37,301 nt of DNA from Clostridia bacterium (GCA_017448975.1 JAFSKN010000058.1:1-37301), one strand, 5' to 3'. Numbered from the stretch's first letter, positions 8,238-16,845 are shown. Notes: generated by a model not told the origin, from the letters alone. Made by a program: numbers and translations.

Positions 8238-8650
8238 GTTACTACTCAGCCTTCGGCTTCGTAGTAACACGCGGGCGGGGATTTCATCCCCCCCGCGAAT
8301 CCGCAGCCTCAATGGTCGCAACTCCCCTTCATGGGGAGATTGCTCCCTTTCGGCTGATCTCACCGCCGATGAAATTCCCGCCGCAGGCGGTCATCGGCGG
8401 TTCGTCCCCCCGCACGGTTTTTCCTCTCGCACCTTCGGTGCTCCCGGGCGGAAAAACCGCAAGGAAGGAAAATTTCATCTGGTCGTCTACGCTCCCGCCT
8501 GAAATTTTCTGGTCGGGGCCTTCCGGCCCGGCCTCCGCTGAAAATATGCCAAAGGGCATATTTTCCGGGCGCTTCGGCCCCTCCCGGCGTACACGCCGCC
8601 GGTGCGGATTTCAGTCAAGGGGTGTTCCCCTTGACAATCCCCCCTTGACG
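8238..8650. repeat. Hairpin array, locus A
   Basis: A dense series of long inverted repeats: 8238-8268 (8-bp arms GTTACTAC/GTAGTAAC), 8415-8459 (10-bp arms enclosing GCACC-ttc-GGTGC), 8468-8509 (10-bp arms), 8540-8565 (11-bp perfect stem, 4-base loop), 8565-8582 (GGGCGCTTCGGCCC), 8585-8598 and 8615-8634 (8-bp stem, loop TGTT). No plausible protein is encoded; a 165-codon open frame here is a by-product of GC-rich palindromes. The segment 8525-8634 is homologous to 19261-19344, with both stems altered in a complementary way. Confidence 0.75.
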
Positions 8651-8712
8651 CCGTTTCTCGGTGGTTCTTCCAGGGGAGGCTGAGTAGGAACTGGTTTTCG
8701 ACCAAATACCGC

Positions 8713-8749
8713 ATGGGCACTTGACAAACAGGTGTCCCATTATTAAAAT
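8713..8749 (+). promoter_or_regulatory. Promoter inside a palindrome, for the 8917 gene
   Basis: TTGACA (8721-8726, consensus -35) and TAAAAT (8744-8749) are 17 bases apart. The -35 box lies in the loop of an inverted repeat, ATGGGCAC (8713-8720) and GTGTCCCAT (8732-8740). A symmetrical repeat over the -35 and spacer is what an operator would look like, though it may simply be a REP-like palindrome. Confidence 0.55.
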
Positions 8750-8763
8750 TTGGGGCAGTTAAA

Positions 8764-8807
8764 GGGACAGCTTGCAGGACACCTGCAAATGTGATGGGGA
8801 CTGTCCC
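8764..8807 (+). repeat. GGGACAG/CTGTCCC hairpin in the leader
   Basis: Outer arms GGGACAG (8764-8770) and CTGTCCC (8801-8807) enclose an inner stem GCAGG/CCTGC. It resembles the GGGAC-rich palindromes often spread by REP-associated elements in Firmicutes (family resemblance only). It would fold in the 5' leader of the 8917 transcript. Confidence 0.45.
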
Positions 8808-8916
8808 AAAAAAGATCATATTGCCGAGTGATACCATTTCTAAAAGATAGAGAGTGGGAATCAAGCAAAGTATCGGGTATCAGCGGTTAGAAGATAATGA
8901 ACAGGAGGAAATCACC

Positions 8917-9363
8917 ATGAAGAAAAACGGAACGATTATCGCGGTCATCATTTCCATCGTCAGCCTGTGCTGCTCGGCGGTGTGCGCCGGGCTGCTGCTG
9001 ACGCATATCAACGCGGCAAACGCGCCGGAAGCGGACACGGGCAAGAGCGTCCAGTACGTGATGTACGTAGGCACCAACGATAAGGACACCTACAAGATGG
9101 AAATGAGCCAGGAGGAAGCGCGGAACATCGTGGATCAAGTATGCCTCAAATACTTTGAGGGCTACACCCTCCAGGACGCTACCGGCGCGTGGACGGACGA
9201 AACAGGCGCTATCACCCATGAATACACCCTGGTTTGTTACTTCGACTTCGCGGACAAGGCCACAGTGTATAAGGCAGCGGATGATGTCATCAAAGCGTTG
9301 AACCAGAACACGGTGCTGATCGAGGAAGACGAGATCACCATGGACTATTACAGCGGAAAATAA
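8917..9363 (+). CDS. Membrane-anchored protein, DUF3574-like domain
   Basis: A 148-residue protein with one N-terminal hydrophobic segment (about residues 7-29) and a short soluble extracytoplasmic domain. The domain has an order resembling DUF3574: a short strand (YVMYVGTNDKD), a helix beginning with a serine-glutamate pair (MSQEEARNIVDQV), then FEGYTLQDATGAWTDETG and a hydrophobic strand. The DUF3574 assignment is by eye and tentative. The biochemical role is unknown. The start follows ACAGGAGG. The C26/HAD fusion begins 41 bases downstream with no terminator between, so the two likely form an operon and may act together outside the membrane. Confidence 0.7.
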   Translation: MKKNGTIIAVIISIVSLCCSAVCAGLLLTHINAANAPEADTGKSVQYVMYVGTNDKDTYKMEMSQEEARNIVDQVCLKYFEGYTLQDATGAWTDETGAITHEYTLVCYFDFADKATVYKAADDVIKALNQNTVLIEEDEITMDYYSGK

Positions 9364-9404
9364 ACCGGAACGTTTACTCAACAAAAAACAGGAGGAGCAG
9401 GAAA

Positions 9405-11342
9405 ATGAAAAAGACGTTTGCGCTGCTGCTGGGATTCGTTCTGCTGGTGAGCGTCTGCTGCGTTTCGCTGGCTGAGGTGCCTCAAAAAACCGTGGTCGGC
9501 ATCGCCTGGCGGGCCGATACGGATTCGGAGTTCTTTACCAACGTGTGCCGCGCCGTGGAAGCGGCGGGCGGCGAATGGGTGATGCTGGATCAGGTGTTCT
9601 CGGCTGATTTAAGCTACGACGCGGAAGGCCGCCTGACAAGCGGCAAAACCGAGATCGGCATGCTGGACGCGGATGCCGCCAAGTATGTGAAATGCAATAC
9701 CTGGCACGGCTCCAACGCGGCGGAAGCCGTGGGGAACGTGAGCATCGTCCTGTTTACCGGCGGCGAGGACATCAGCCCTACTCTATACTATACGCCCGAG
9801 GAATGGCATGGCATCGAAGCGGAAATCGACTATAACGCGGAACGGGACGTTTCGGACTATCTGACCATGGCTTACTGCCTGGACATGGATATTCCCCTCA
9901 TGGGTTTCTGCCGCGGCTCGCAAATGCTCGGCGTCATTTCCGGCGGGGAAGTCATTCAGGACATTCCCACCTGGTTTGAAAATCAGGGCATGGCATATGA
10001 CTACACCCACCGCAACCAGAAGGCCACCCCCGAAAGCTACCGGGATTACGCGCCCCATACCGTGCAGGTGGCGAAGGGGTCCCGGCTTTCTGACATCGTG
10101 GGCACAGATACCCTCACCGGCTGTCCCTCCTGGCATCACCAGGCGGTGAAGAACGTGGACAACACCCGGCTCGCCGTGACCGGTTACACGGAAACGAACG
10201 GCGTTCCCATGATTGAAGCGCTGGAGCGAACCGATAAGACCTTTGCCGTGGGCCTCCAGTTCCACCCCGAAGCCGCTCTGGTGAAAAATTTAGACGGCGC
10301 GGCGAACAAGGACGATTATATGGACTACGAAACGGCTTTGTCCATTTTCCAATACATCGTCGACGAAGCCTATTTAAAGCTGCCCTCCTGGAGCGCGGGC
10401 GCGGAACCCAAAGCCGCGCTCATGGATTATATCGCCGCCATTACGGATGAAACCAGTGAAAGCTACATCCCCGTTGCGGACCGCGTCGCCGTGTTCGATT
10501 TGGACGGCACCCTCATGTGCGAAACCTATCCCCGGTGCTTTGAATACATGGTGTTCGTGGACTTTGCCCTGAACAATCCCGATTACACACCCACAGAGGA
10601 CGTGCTGGCCGTTGCCCGGGAGATCGTGGACACCAAATGGCAGGAAAAGCCCTCGGGCATCAGCACCCGGCAGGCTGCCGCCGCCGCCCTTGCCTACGCG
10701 GGCATGACCCCCGCCGAGCTTGGGGAGTACGTGAAGGGCTTCATGGATTCCGAAGCGGAGGGCTTCACGGGCATGACCCGGGGCGAAGCGTTCTACCTGC
10801 CCATGGTGGAGCTTTTGAACTATCTGCGGGACAATGATTTCACCATCTATATCGTCACCGCCACCGAGCGCAACATCGTCCGCGCCATCGTAAAGGATAC
10901 GCTGGACATTGCCCCCGCTTACGTCATCGGCACGGAATACGGCTGCACCGCCACGGGCCAGGGCGATTCCGCCGATGGGGATTACACCTTCAAAAGCACG
11001 GACAAGGTGGTGTTCGACGGCACCTATTACGGCGAGAACGCCAAAATGTCCAAGGTGGACGCCATCGTGCGGGAGATCGGCCAACAGCCGGTGCTGGCTT
11101 TCGGCAACAGCTCCGGGGACGTGGCCATGTGCGTATATACGGTGACGGACAATCCCTATCCCGCCCTTTCTTACATCGTGCTGGCGGACGACGAAGCGCG
11201 GGAATGGGGCGATTATGAAAGCGCCCAGGCCAAGATCGCGGGCTACAACGCGCAGGGTATCGGCACCATCTCCATGCGGGACGATTTCGCTACCATTTAC
11301 GGCGCTGGCGTGGAAAAGGACGCAAACGCTGCCGCAAAGTGA
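9405..11342 (+). CDS. Exported fusion: C26-type amidotransferase plus HAD phosphatase
   Basis: A 645-residue secreted protein. The signal peptide ends at about SLA-E (residue 24). Residues about 28-330 resemble peptidase C26/PuuD-like class I glutamine amidotransferases, with the nucleophile elbow GFCRGSQMLG and the His-Glu pair in QFHPEA. That family hydrolyses gamma-glutamyl bonds, for example gamma-glutamyl-GABA. Residues about 360-620 are a HAD hydrolase with FDLDGTL (two catalytic aspartates), IVTATERN (motif II Thr) and FGNSSGDVAM (motif IV), most like secreted phosphorylcholine-phosphatase-type HADs. All expected catalytic residues are visible in both halves. AGGAGG precedes the ATG. 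The joint substrate is unknown; the fusion itself is unusual. Confidence 0.85.
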   Translation: MKKTFALLLGFVLLVSVCCVSLAEVPQKTVVGIAWRADTDSEFFTNVCRAVEAAGGEWVMLDQVFSADLSYDAEGRLTSGKTEIGMLDADAAKYVKCNTWHGSNAAEAVGNVSIVLFTGGEDISPTLYYTPEEWHGIEAEIDYNAERDVSDYLTMAYCLDMDIPLMGFCRGSQMLGVISGGEVIQDIPTWFENQGMAYDYTHRNQKATPESYRDYAPHTVQVAKGSRLSDIVGTDTLTGCPSWHHQAVKNVDNTRLAVTGYTETNGVPMIEALERTDKTFAVGLQFHPEAALVKNLDGAANKDDYMDYETALSIFQYIVDEAYLKLPSWSAGAEPKAALMDYIAAITDETSESYIPVADRVAVFDLDGTLMCETYPRCFEYMVFVDFALNNPDYTPTEDVLAVAREIVDTKWQEKPSGISTRQAAAAALAYAGMTPAELGEYVKGFMDSEAEGFTGMTRGEAFYLPMVELLNYLRDNDFTIYIVTATERNIVRAIVKDTLDIAPAYVIGTEYGCTATGQGDSADGDYTFKSTDKVVFDGTYYGENAKMSKVDAIVREIGQQPVLAFGNSSGDVAMCVYTVTDNPYPALSYIVLADDEAREWGDYESAQAKIAGYNAQGIGTISMRDDFATIYGAGVEKDANAAAK

Positions 11343-11444
11343 CAGAAAATTTTCTGAAGAGAAATCAGATTTCGCCGGAACCGTCACCGTATGCATCGTC
11401 GGGACGAAGAGAACGAAAGAGAAACTGAGTTGGGGGTAAGCGGA

Positions 11445-12317
11445 ATGAAAGGTATCATTTTGGCCGGAGGGAAAGGAACGCGGCTGTATCCTTTGACCCA
11501 AGCGGTTTCCAAGCAGTTATTGCCGATTTACGACAAGCCGCTGATATATTATCCGTTATCGATTCTCATGCTCGGCAGCATCCGGGAGGTGCTGATCATC
11601 TCCACACCGGAGGATACGCCGCTGTATGAAAAGCTGTTGGGAGACGGAAGCCAGCTGGGCATGAAGTTTTCTTACAAGGGGCAGGATACACCCCGGGGCC
11701 TGGCGGACGCTTTTATCTTAGGCGAAGAATTCATTGGCGACGACAGCGTATGCCTGATCCTGGGCGATAACGTGTTCTATGGCCAGGACATGACGCGGAT
11801 GCTGCGGAAGGCCATGGAAAACAAAACGGGCGCAACGATCTTCGGCTATCCGGTGAAGGACGCGCGCTCCTTCGGCGTGGTGGAATTTGATAAAAACCAT
11901 AAAGTCATTTCCATCGAAGAAAAGCCGGAAAAACCCAAGAGCAATTACGCCGTACCCGGGCTGTACTTCTACGACAATCGGGTGGTGGAGATTGCCAAGA
12001 ACGTGAAGCCCTCCGCCCGGGGTGAAATTGAAATCACGGCGGTCAATAACGCCTACCTGGAAATGGGCGAGCTGAGCGTGACGCTGCTGGGCCGCGGCAT
12101 GGCCTGGCTGGATACCGGCACGCCCAGCAATATGCTGAAAGCGGCGGAATTTGTGGAAGCGGTGCAGGACCGGCAGGGCTTCTATGTGTCCTGCATCGAG
12201 GAAATTGCCTGGCGGCGCGGCTTCATCACCACGGAACAGCTTGCCGCGCTGGGCAAAGAATTGAAAATGACGGATTACGGTCAATATCTGCTGACGATTG
12301 CGGAGGAAGAGAAATGA
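11445..12317 (+). CDS. rfbA: Glucose-1-phosphate thymidylyltransferase
   Basis: A 290-residue nucleotidyltransferase that makes dTDP-glucose from dTTP and glucose 1-phosphate, the first step of dTDP-L-rhamnose synthesis. The N-terminal signature [16 protein letters not shown], the [16 protein letters not shown] segment, the metal-binding LGDNVFYG and the C-terminal WLDTGTP segment all match RfbA/RmlA. The start at 11445 follows TTGGGGGT; longer frames have no family match. Its last four bases overlap the rfbB start (ATGA), implying translational coupling. It begins 102 bases after the exported C26/HAD gene with no obvious terminator. Confidence 0.95.
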   Translation: MKGIILAGGKGTRLYPLTQAVSKQLLPIYDKPLIYYPLSILMLGSIREVLIISTPEDTPLYEKLLGDGSQLGMKFSYKGQDTPRGLADAFILGEEFIGDDSVCLILGDNVFYGQDMTRMLRKAMENKTGATIFGYPVKDARSFGVVEFDKNHKVISIEEKPEKPKSNYAVPGLYFYDNRVVEIAKNVKPSARGEIEITAVNNAYLEMGELSVTLLGRGMAWLDTGTPSNMLKAAEFVEAVQDRQGFYVSCIEEIAWRRGFITTEQLAALGKELKMTDYGQYLLTIAEEEK

Positions 12318-13333
12318 AAATTCTTGTTACAGGCGGCGCGGGATTTATCGGCAGCAATTTTGTCTATCTGCTTCTTGAAGAACGGCCGGAATGGAAAATC
12401 ATCTGTGTGGATGCCCTGACGTATGCCGCCAATATTCACACGCTGAATGACGCTTTTAAATCGCCCAATTTTGTTTTTTACAAGGAAGATATCCGGAATC
12501 GGGAGGGCATCAGCGCCATCTTTGAAAAAGAACGCCCGGATGTGGTCGTCAACTTCGCGGCGGAATCGCATGTGGACCGTTCCATTGAGAACCCGGCCAT
12601 CTTCCTGGAGACGAACATCATCGGCACGGCTGTGCTGATGGATGCCTGCCGGAAGTATGGGATCCAGCGGTTCCATCAGGTGGGCACGGACGAGGTATAC
12701 GGCGATCTGCCGCTGGATCGTCCCGACCTGTTCTTCCATGAGGACACGCCCATCCACACCAGCTCCCCATACTCTACGTCCAAGGCGTCCGCCGATCTGC
12801 TGGTGCAGGCCTATCACCGCACGTATGGCTTGCCTGTGACCATCTCCCGCTGTTCCAACAACTACGGGCCTTATCAGTTCCCGGAGAAGCTGATCCCGCT
12901 GATGATTAACAACGCTTCCCAGAACAAACCGCTGCCGGTCTACGGGGAAGGGCTCAATGTCCGTGATTGGCTGTATGTGAAGGATCATTGCTATGGCATC
13001 CTGGCTGTGCTGGAAAAGGGCCGCGTTGGAGAAGTCTATAATCTTGGCGGCCACAATGAAAAGGCGAATATTGAGATCGTAAAGATCATCCTGTCCGAAC
13101 TGGGGAAACCGGAAAGCCTGATCACCTTCGTAACGGATCGGAAGGGACATGATCAGCGCTATGCCATCGACCCCGGCAAAGCCATGGCGGAACTTGGCTG
13201 GGCCCCGACCACGATGTTCAAGGACGGCATCAAGCTGACGATCCAATGGTACAGGGAGCATATGGATTGGATGGCTGAATGTACGTCCGGCGGCTATATG
13301 AAGTATTATGAGGAAATGTACGGGAATCGGTGA
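12314..13333 (+). CDS. rfbB: dTDP-glucose 4,6-dehydratase
   Basis: A 339-residue short-chain dehydrogenase/reductase-type enzyme that converts dTDP-glucose to dTDP-4-keto-6-deoxyglucose using bound NAD+. The Rossmann motif [11 protein letters not shown] is at the N terminus, the catalytic TDEVYG segment near residue 123 and the YSTSKASAD tyrosine-lysine pair near residue 155. [13 protein letters not shown] and [11 protein letters not shown] are standard RfbB segments. The length is normal. It overlaps rfbA by four bases. The remaining rhamnose genes rfbC and rfbD do not follow, so either they are elsewhere or the 4-keto sugar feeds another deoxysugar branch. Confidence 0.95.
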   Translation: MKILVTGGAGFIGSNFVYLLLEERPEWKIICVDALTYAANIHTLNDAFKSPNFVFYKEDIRNREGISAIFEKERPDVVVNFAAESHVDRSIENPAIFLETNIIGTAVLMDACRKYGIQRFHQVGTDEVYGDLPLDRPDLFFHEDTPIHTSSPYSTSKASADLLVQAYHRTYGLPVTISRCSNNYGPYQFPEKLIPLMINNASQNKPLPVYGEGLNVRDWLYVKDHCYGILAVLEKGRVGEVYNLGGHNEKANIEIVKIILSELGKPESLITFVTDRKGHDQRYAIDPGKAMAELGWAPTTMFKDGIKLTIQWYREHMDWMAECTSGGYMKYYEEMYGNR

Positions 13334-13447
13334 GCGTATCCGGGCGCGGAGGACCGTACCGCGGATTTAGCGCTGCGAAACGATATTTTGGATTCGCAGG
13401 TTCCGAGGAATGTGCGGAACTGCTTGCAATAAAGGATCGGAAGTGCC

Positions 13448-14020
13448 ATGAAACCGTTTTTTATCCTCATCACAGCCTTTGAACCTTTCGGGGGCAGTAT
13501 GATCAATACCTCCGCGGAGGTTTTGCGTCTGCTGCCGGATTCCATCGCCGGCCATCCGGTAAGGAAACTTCTTCTTCCCGTGGTATTCGGCAAAGCCGCG
13601 GAAACGGCGCTGCAATGTCCTGCGGATTGTATCTTCCTGCTTGGAGAAGCGGGCGGCAGAAACGCGGTCACACCGGAGAAAAAAGCGAAAAACCTGCGCG
13701 ACGCCAGAATCCCTGATAACGCGGGGAAGCAGCCCCAAAAAGAAACGATCCTTCCAAACGGTCCGGCTGAATACTGTACAGCCCTTCCATTGGAAGAAAT
13801 CGTCGCGGAAATGCGGGATGATCCCATTGAAATATCGGAGGACGCCGGGACTTTCGTTTGTAACGATACGTTCTATCTCGTGGGAACGGGCAGTTCCGTG
13901 CCTGTTGAGTTCATCCACGTGCCCGCTGTGCCCGATCAGGCGGAAAAATACGCGGGGATACTGAAACGCTTCATTGAGCTTGCCATCACCGTTACTGAAC
14001 GCGATTTTCATCGGAAATGA
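13448..14020 (+). CDS. pcp: Pyroglutamyl-peptidase I-like cysteine peptidase
   Basis: A 190-residue cytoplasmic peptidase of family C15, which removes N-terminal pyroglutamate from peptides. The signature ITAFEPFGGS lies at residues 8-17 (family TGFEPFGG), the catalytic-glutamate region is LLGEAGGRN near residue 65, the cysteine is in DAGTFVCNDTFY near residue 138 and the histidine is in EFIHVPAVP near residue 158. The triad is therefore complete. It is slightly shorter and more divergent than typical Pcp (about 200-215 residues). No strong ribosome binding site is visible, only GGATCGGAAG before the ATG. It lies 114 bases after rfbB and has no functional link to it. Confidence 0.85.
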   Translation: MKPFFILITAFEPFGGSMINTSAEVLRLLPDSIAGHPVRKLLLPVVFGKAAETALQCPADCIFLLGEAGGRNAVTPEKKAKNLRDARIPDNAGKQPQKETILPNGPAEYCTALPLEEIVAEMRDDPIEISEDAGTFVCNDTFYLVGTGSSVPVEFIHVPAVPDQAEKYAGILKRFIELAITVTERDFHRK

Positions 14021-14096
14021 GCGTTTGGGATGTATCTGGTTCTAATGGCTTCAAAATCTTTTGCGGGGATCGGCTTCATTTTTGCCTCCAACCGCT

Positions 14097-14768
14097 TTAT
14101 TCACGTATTCTGTCGATCCGCGCGAAAGCCGCCTGACACCAGGAAAACAAAGCGGCAAAAGCAGAATCAAAATCAAATCCGTCCGGCAGCTCCGCCAGCT
14201 CCAAAACCCGGCGGTCCTCCGGCGAAACTGCCTCCTTTAATTCCCGCTTGGCGAGAATAAAGCGGCCGCTTTCCAGATAGTACAGATTCTGCATGAGGAA
14301 ATATACGCTTTTGCAGGTGTCCCGAAACTTTCTGACATTTTTGGCCCTGTCCGCATGAATAAAACGATGGCAGATTTCGTGATACAGATTTCCCAAACTG
14401 AACTTGACGTAATTGATCTCGTCTTCCCGCGTCGCGGAGGGCAGATAATCGGTCAATACGCCGAACAAATCCTTCGTCGTATGGCGCAGCTGGCAGACCT
14501 CCAGGGGATTCCAGCGCTTCATTTCCTCTTTTCCGCAGATAAAGCCGCAGGATTTCTCATAGAAGCCGACCTTTTTCAAGGTCTCCCGGTAGGTATCCAT
14601 ATCCTCCAAGGAAAACCGGTCCAGGATCACCATCACGTCGATATCGCTGTCCTCATGGGCTTCTCCCCGCAGATAGCTGCCCTGCAGCCCGACGTACAGC
14701 AGGCGATCCCCAAAGGACGCCTGACAGCACGAAATCAAATCGCGCAGATAGCTGTTCAGGTCAAACAT
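14097..14768 (-). CDS. Nucleotidyltransferase-domain protein
   Basis: A 223-residue protein whose N-terminal half carries the polymerase-beta-like nucleotidyltransferase signature GSYLRGEAHEDSDIDVMVI (GS...G.....SDxDxxV), the metal- and nucleotide-binding core. The C-terminal half (about 110-223) is helical and resembles the HEPN-like or KNTase-type C-terminal helices of such proteins. Relatives modify antibiotics, tRNA or proteins with nucleotides; the target here is not evident. The start overlaps the end of a 25-codon ORF. It is the last gene of the minus-strand row that contains thpR and the GGDEF genes. Confidence 0.82.
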   Translation of the reverse strand: MFDLNSYLRDLISCCQASFGDRLLYVGLQGSYLRGEAHEDSDIDVMVILDRFSLEDMDTYRETLKKVGFYEKSCGFICGKEEMKRWNPLEVCQLRHTTKDLFGVLTDYLPSATREDEINYVKFSLGNLYHEICHRFIHADRAKNVRKFRDTCKSVYFLMQNLYYLESGRFILAKRELKEAVSPEDRRVLELAELPDGFDFDSAFAALFSWCQAAFARIDRIRE

Positions 14769-14838
14769 GGCCGCTCCCGGAAGATACGGCTTTGATCAGC
14801 CGGTTTTTCGCTTCTGTCCATTCGACGTGATTGTTCAT
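14761..14838 (-). CDS. Possible 25-residue leader or remnant ORF
   Basis: A 25-codon frame (begins MNNHVEWTEAKNRL) with GCAGAAGGA before its ATG. It ends by overlapping the nucleotidyltransferase start in ATGTTTGA. Its size and position fit a coupling leader peptide or the N-terminal stub of a lost protein. There is no family match by eye. Confidence 0.3.
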   Translation of the reverse strand: MNNHVEWTEAKNRLIKAVSSGSGHV

Positions 14839-14880
14839 ATATCCTTCTGCTCCATTCTGCCGGCGAAGTTCTCATTGTTG

Positions 14881-15396
14881 TTATGACCCCTCCTTCTTGC
14901 TGCGGCCAATCACCGTGTATTCCATTCCGTTTTCAAGATGATCGGATCGGTAGAGACATACATCCTTTACGATCATCGTTGCCTGCGGCATTTCGATTTC
15001 TGAAAGCAGCCTATGCTCCGGCACGGCGGGCTTTCGCACCAGGGTGATATGCGGATTGAAGTCTTGTTTATCGAAGGGGATTTCTGCCGCTGACAGCACG
15101 TTCCGGACCTGTCGGGCCAAACCGCTCAGCGCTTCGGAGGCTTCCACACCGGCCCACAGCACCCTGGCTTTGGGGAAGATGCCCAGGTGCGACAGCGTGA
15201 CGGGAAAAGGGGTCTGAACCGACGGAAGAAGCCCCGTAATATCCTCCGGCCACATCCCGATGAACGCCAGCGTCAGATGCAGATTGGAGGGCGGCAGGTA
15301 CCGTCCGGTCACCCCGGCAGTGCGAAGACGGTCTTGCACTGACAGCAGAGCATCCCGAAATGCGGGCGCAGGCTGCAAAGCAACAAAGATTCGCAT
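14881..15396 (-). CDS. thpR: RNA 2',3'-cyclic phosphodiesterase (2H family)
   Basis: A 171-residue member of the 2H phosphoesterase/LigT family, which opens 2',3'-cyclic phosphates to 2'-phosphomonoesters on RNA. It begins with MRIFVAL, typical of ThpR. The two catalytic HxTx motifs are HLTLAF (about 40) and HITLVR (about 115). The length is normal. GAGGGG lies upstream of the ATG. It sits 30 bases after the GGDEF gene on the same strand and is probably co-transcribed. 2H enzymes can also act on other cyclic phosphodiesters, but nothing here shows a cyclic-dinucleotide role. Confidence 0.9.
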   Translation of the reverse strand: MRIFVALQPAPAFRDALLSVQDRLRTAGVTGRYLPPSNLHLTLAFIGMWPEDITGLLPSVQTPFPVTLSHLGIFPKARVLWAGVEASEALSGLARQVRNVLSAAEIPFDKQDFNPHITLVRKPAVPEHRLLSEIEMPQATMIVKDVCLYRSDHLENGMEYTVIGRSKKEGS

Positions 15397-15426
15397 ATCA
15401 GGTCAGCCCCTCAACGGTTCGTTCAA

Positions 15427-16815
15427 TTACCGCGCTCTGGGCGGCGGCTGTTTATCCTTCAATTTTTCCGAATAGAAACAGCAGCCGTCCCGCCCATGAT
15501 CCTTGACGTAATACAGGGCGGTATCCGCCTGGCGGAACATCTCCGCCGGGTCTTCTCCCTCCGGGCAATACGCCACGCCCGCGCTGAGCGTGATCGACGG
15601 AAGGCCGTCTTCTTCACGCTGCAAATCCTCATTGATCTTGGCTATCTTGCGCGTGATCAAATCCTTTGGATTGCCGGTCGTATGCACCATGAAAACGACA
15701 AACTCGTCTCCGCCGATCCTGCACACATAGTCATCGGAACGGAAATTCTTCTTCAGCACAGCGGCAATCTTTTTCAGCACCTGATCTCCCGTCTCGTGGC
15801 CGTACTGATCATTGATCCGCTTAAACTGATCCGCGTCGAAGAGCAGCATGGCCGTGGTGCTCATATCCAGGCTGGTCTTGATCAGATCGAAACCGGCCCG
15901 GTTATATACCCCGGTCAGTTCATCGTGGGAAGCCTTGAAGCTGAGGTTTGCGATGCTCTTTTTGTAGGCGTTATACATCACGTTATAGGTTCCGGCCAGA
16001 TAGCGGAATTCAGAGGCCCCCATGATCGGAATTTTCTGGTCCTTCTTGATGTGGTCCACCGCGCTCAGCACCGGATTGACGCCAAGATGGGTGGTCACCC
16101 ACATCATCGCGATCATTGCCGCGGACTGGATAAAGATGAGCGCCGCCATCCATATCAGATCACGATTTGCTTGGTCCTGGGTCTCCTGCTGAGCGCCGTG
16201 CGTGCCGGATTTCAGCGTCTGAATGCATTCCGCCATGTTGTTTCGTATCTGGGTTTTTTGTTCGGAATACGCTTGATCATGAACCATACGCTGCGCAAGG
16301 AGGATCTTTTCTGCCGGGGGCAGAGCGCTGTCCGCTTCCGTCAGCGTCACATCCTTTAGCGCCTGCGGCATATCGGCGTCGCCCTGGGCGTCCATCATCA
16401 GCCGCATGGCGTAGTACTCGCGATTCATGAGCGACAGGGATTCCGCCATGCCTTCTTTCAGCTTTGCCAATGCGGGCGAATCCGGCATCGCTTCCTCCAT
16501 GACGGAGATCGCGTGTTCACGGCGGCGCGCAGCGTCCGCTTCCGCAAAATAGTTCTCCATGTGCGTCCGGTCGCCCAATACCGTATAGCACCGCGCTTCT
16601 TCGGTAAGATAATCCGAAGCCTGCATCAGCTCCTCCGCCGCTTCTTCCATTTGAATGAAATCATCCGTTGAGTCTTCCATGTTCCTGAAGCTCCGGAACG
16701 TGCGGAAGGCCATAAACAGCAGTATCACAGTAATGACCAGCGATACGATCATCATGATCATGGACGTGGTTTTCAGCGATAAGCCCTTTTCTTTTGTCAC
16801 ATTTTGGGTTTGCAA
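15427..16815 (-). CDS. Membrane sensor diguanylate cyclase (GGDEF)
   Basis: A 462-residue protein with transmembrane helices at about 18-38 and 225-245 bracketing an extracytoplasmic four-helix-type sensor of about 180 residues. A HAMP-like linker (SAVDHIKKDQKIPIMG) and a GGDEF domain follow. The GGDEF motif is intact (about residue 366) and preceded at the usual distance by RSDD, an RxxD inhibitory site, so it is probably an active, feedback-controlled c-di-GMP synthase. TTG at 16815 is my preferred start because GGAGG lies 8 bases upstream; a TTG at 16830 would place that site inside the gene. It follows the REC/EAL remnant by 30 bases. Confidence 0.88.
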   Translation of the reverse strand: MQTQNVTKEKGLSLKTTSMIMMIVSLVITVILLFMAFRTFRSFRNMEDSTDDFIQMEEAAEELMQASDYLTEEARCYTVLGDRTHMENYFAEADAARRREHAISVMEEAMPDSPALAKLKEGMAESLSLMNREYYAMRLMMDAQGDADMPQALKDVTLTEADSALPPAEKILLAQRMVHDQAYSEQKTQIRNNMAECIQTLKSGTHGAQQETQDQANRDLIWMAALIFIQSAAMIAMMWVTTHLGVNPVLSAVDHIKKDQKIPIMGASEFRYLAGTYNVMYNAYKKSIANLSFKASHDELTGVYNRAGFDLIKTSLDMSTTAMLLFDADQFKRINDQYGHETGDQVLKKIAAVLKKNFRSDDYVCRIGGDEFVVFMVHTTGNPKDLITRKIAKINEDLQREEDGLPSITLSAGVAYCPEGEDPAEMFRQADTALYYVKDHGRDGCCFYSEKLKDKQPPPRAR

Positions 16816-16845
16816 TATCTTGACCTCCAAGGGAAATGATGTTCC

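Noticed and set aside
8238-8650. Possible CRISPR array because of repeated units
   Set aside because: The units are individual palindromes with different sequences and irregular spacing; there are no identical direct repeats with regular spacers and no cas genes.
8186-8683. A 165-codon open frame over hairpin locus A
   Set aside because: It runs through successive palindromes, has no ribosome binding site and gives a Pro/Arg/Gly-rich product without family likeness.
10374-11501. A 375-codon minus-strand frame opposite the HAD half of the fusion gene
   Set aside because: His- and Gly-rich complement of a gene with intact catalytic motifs.
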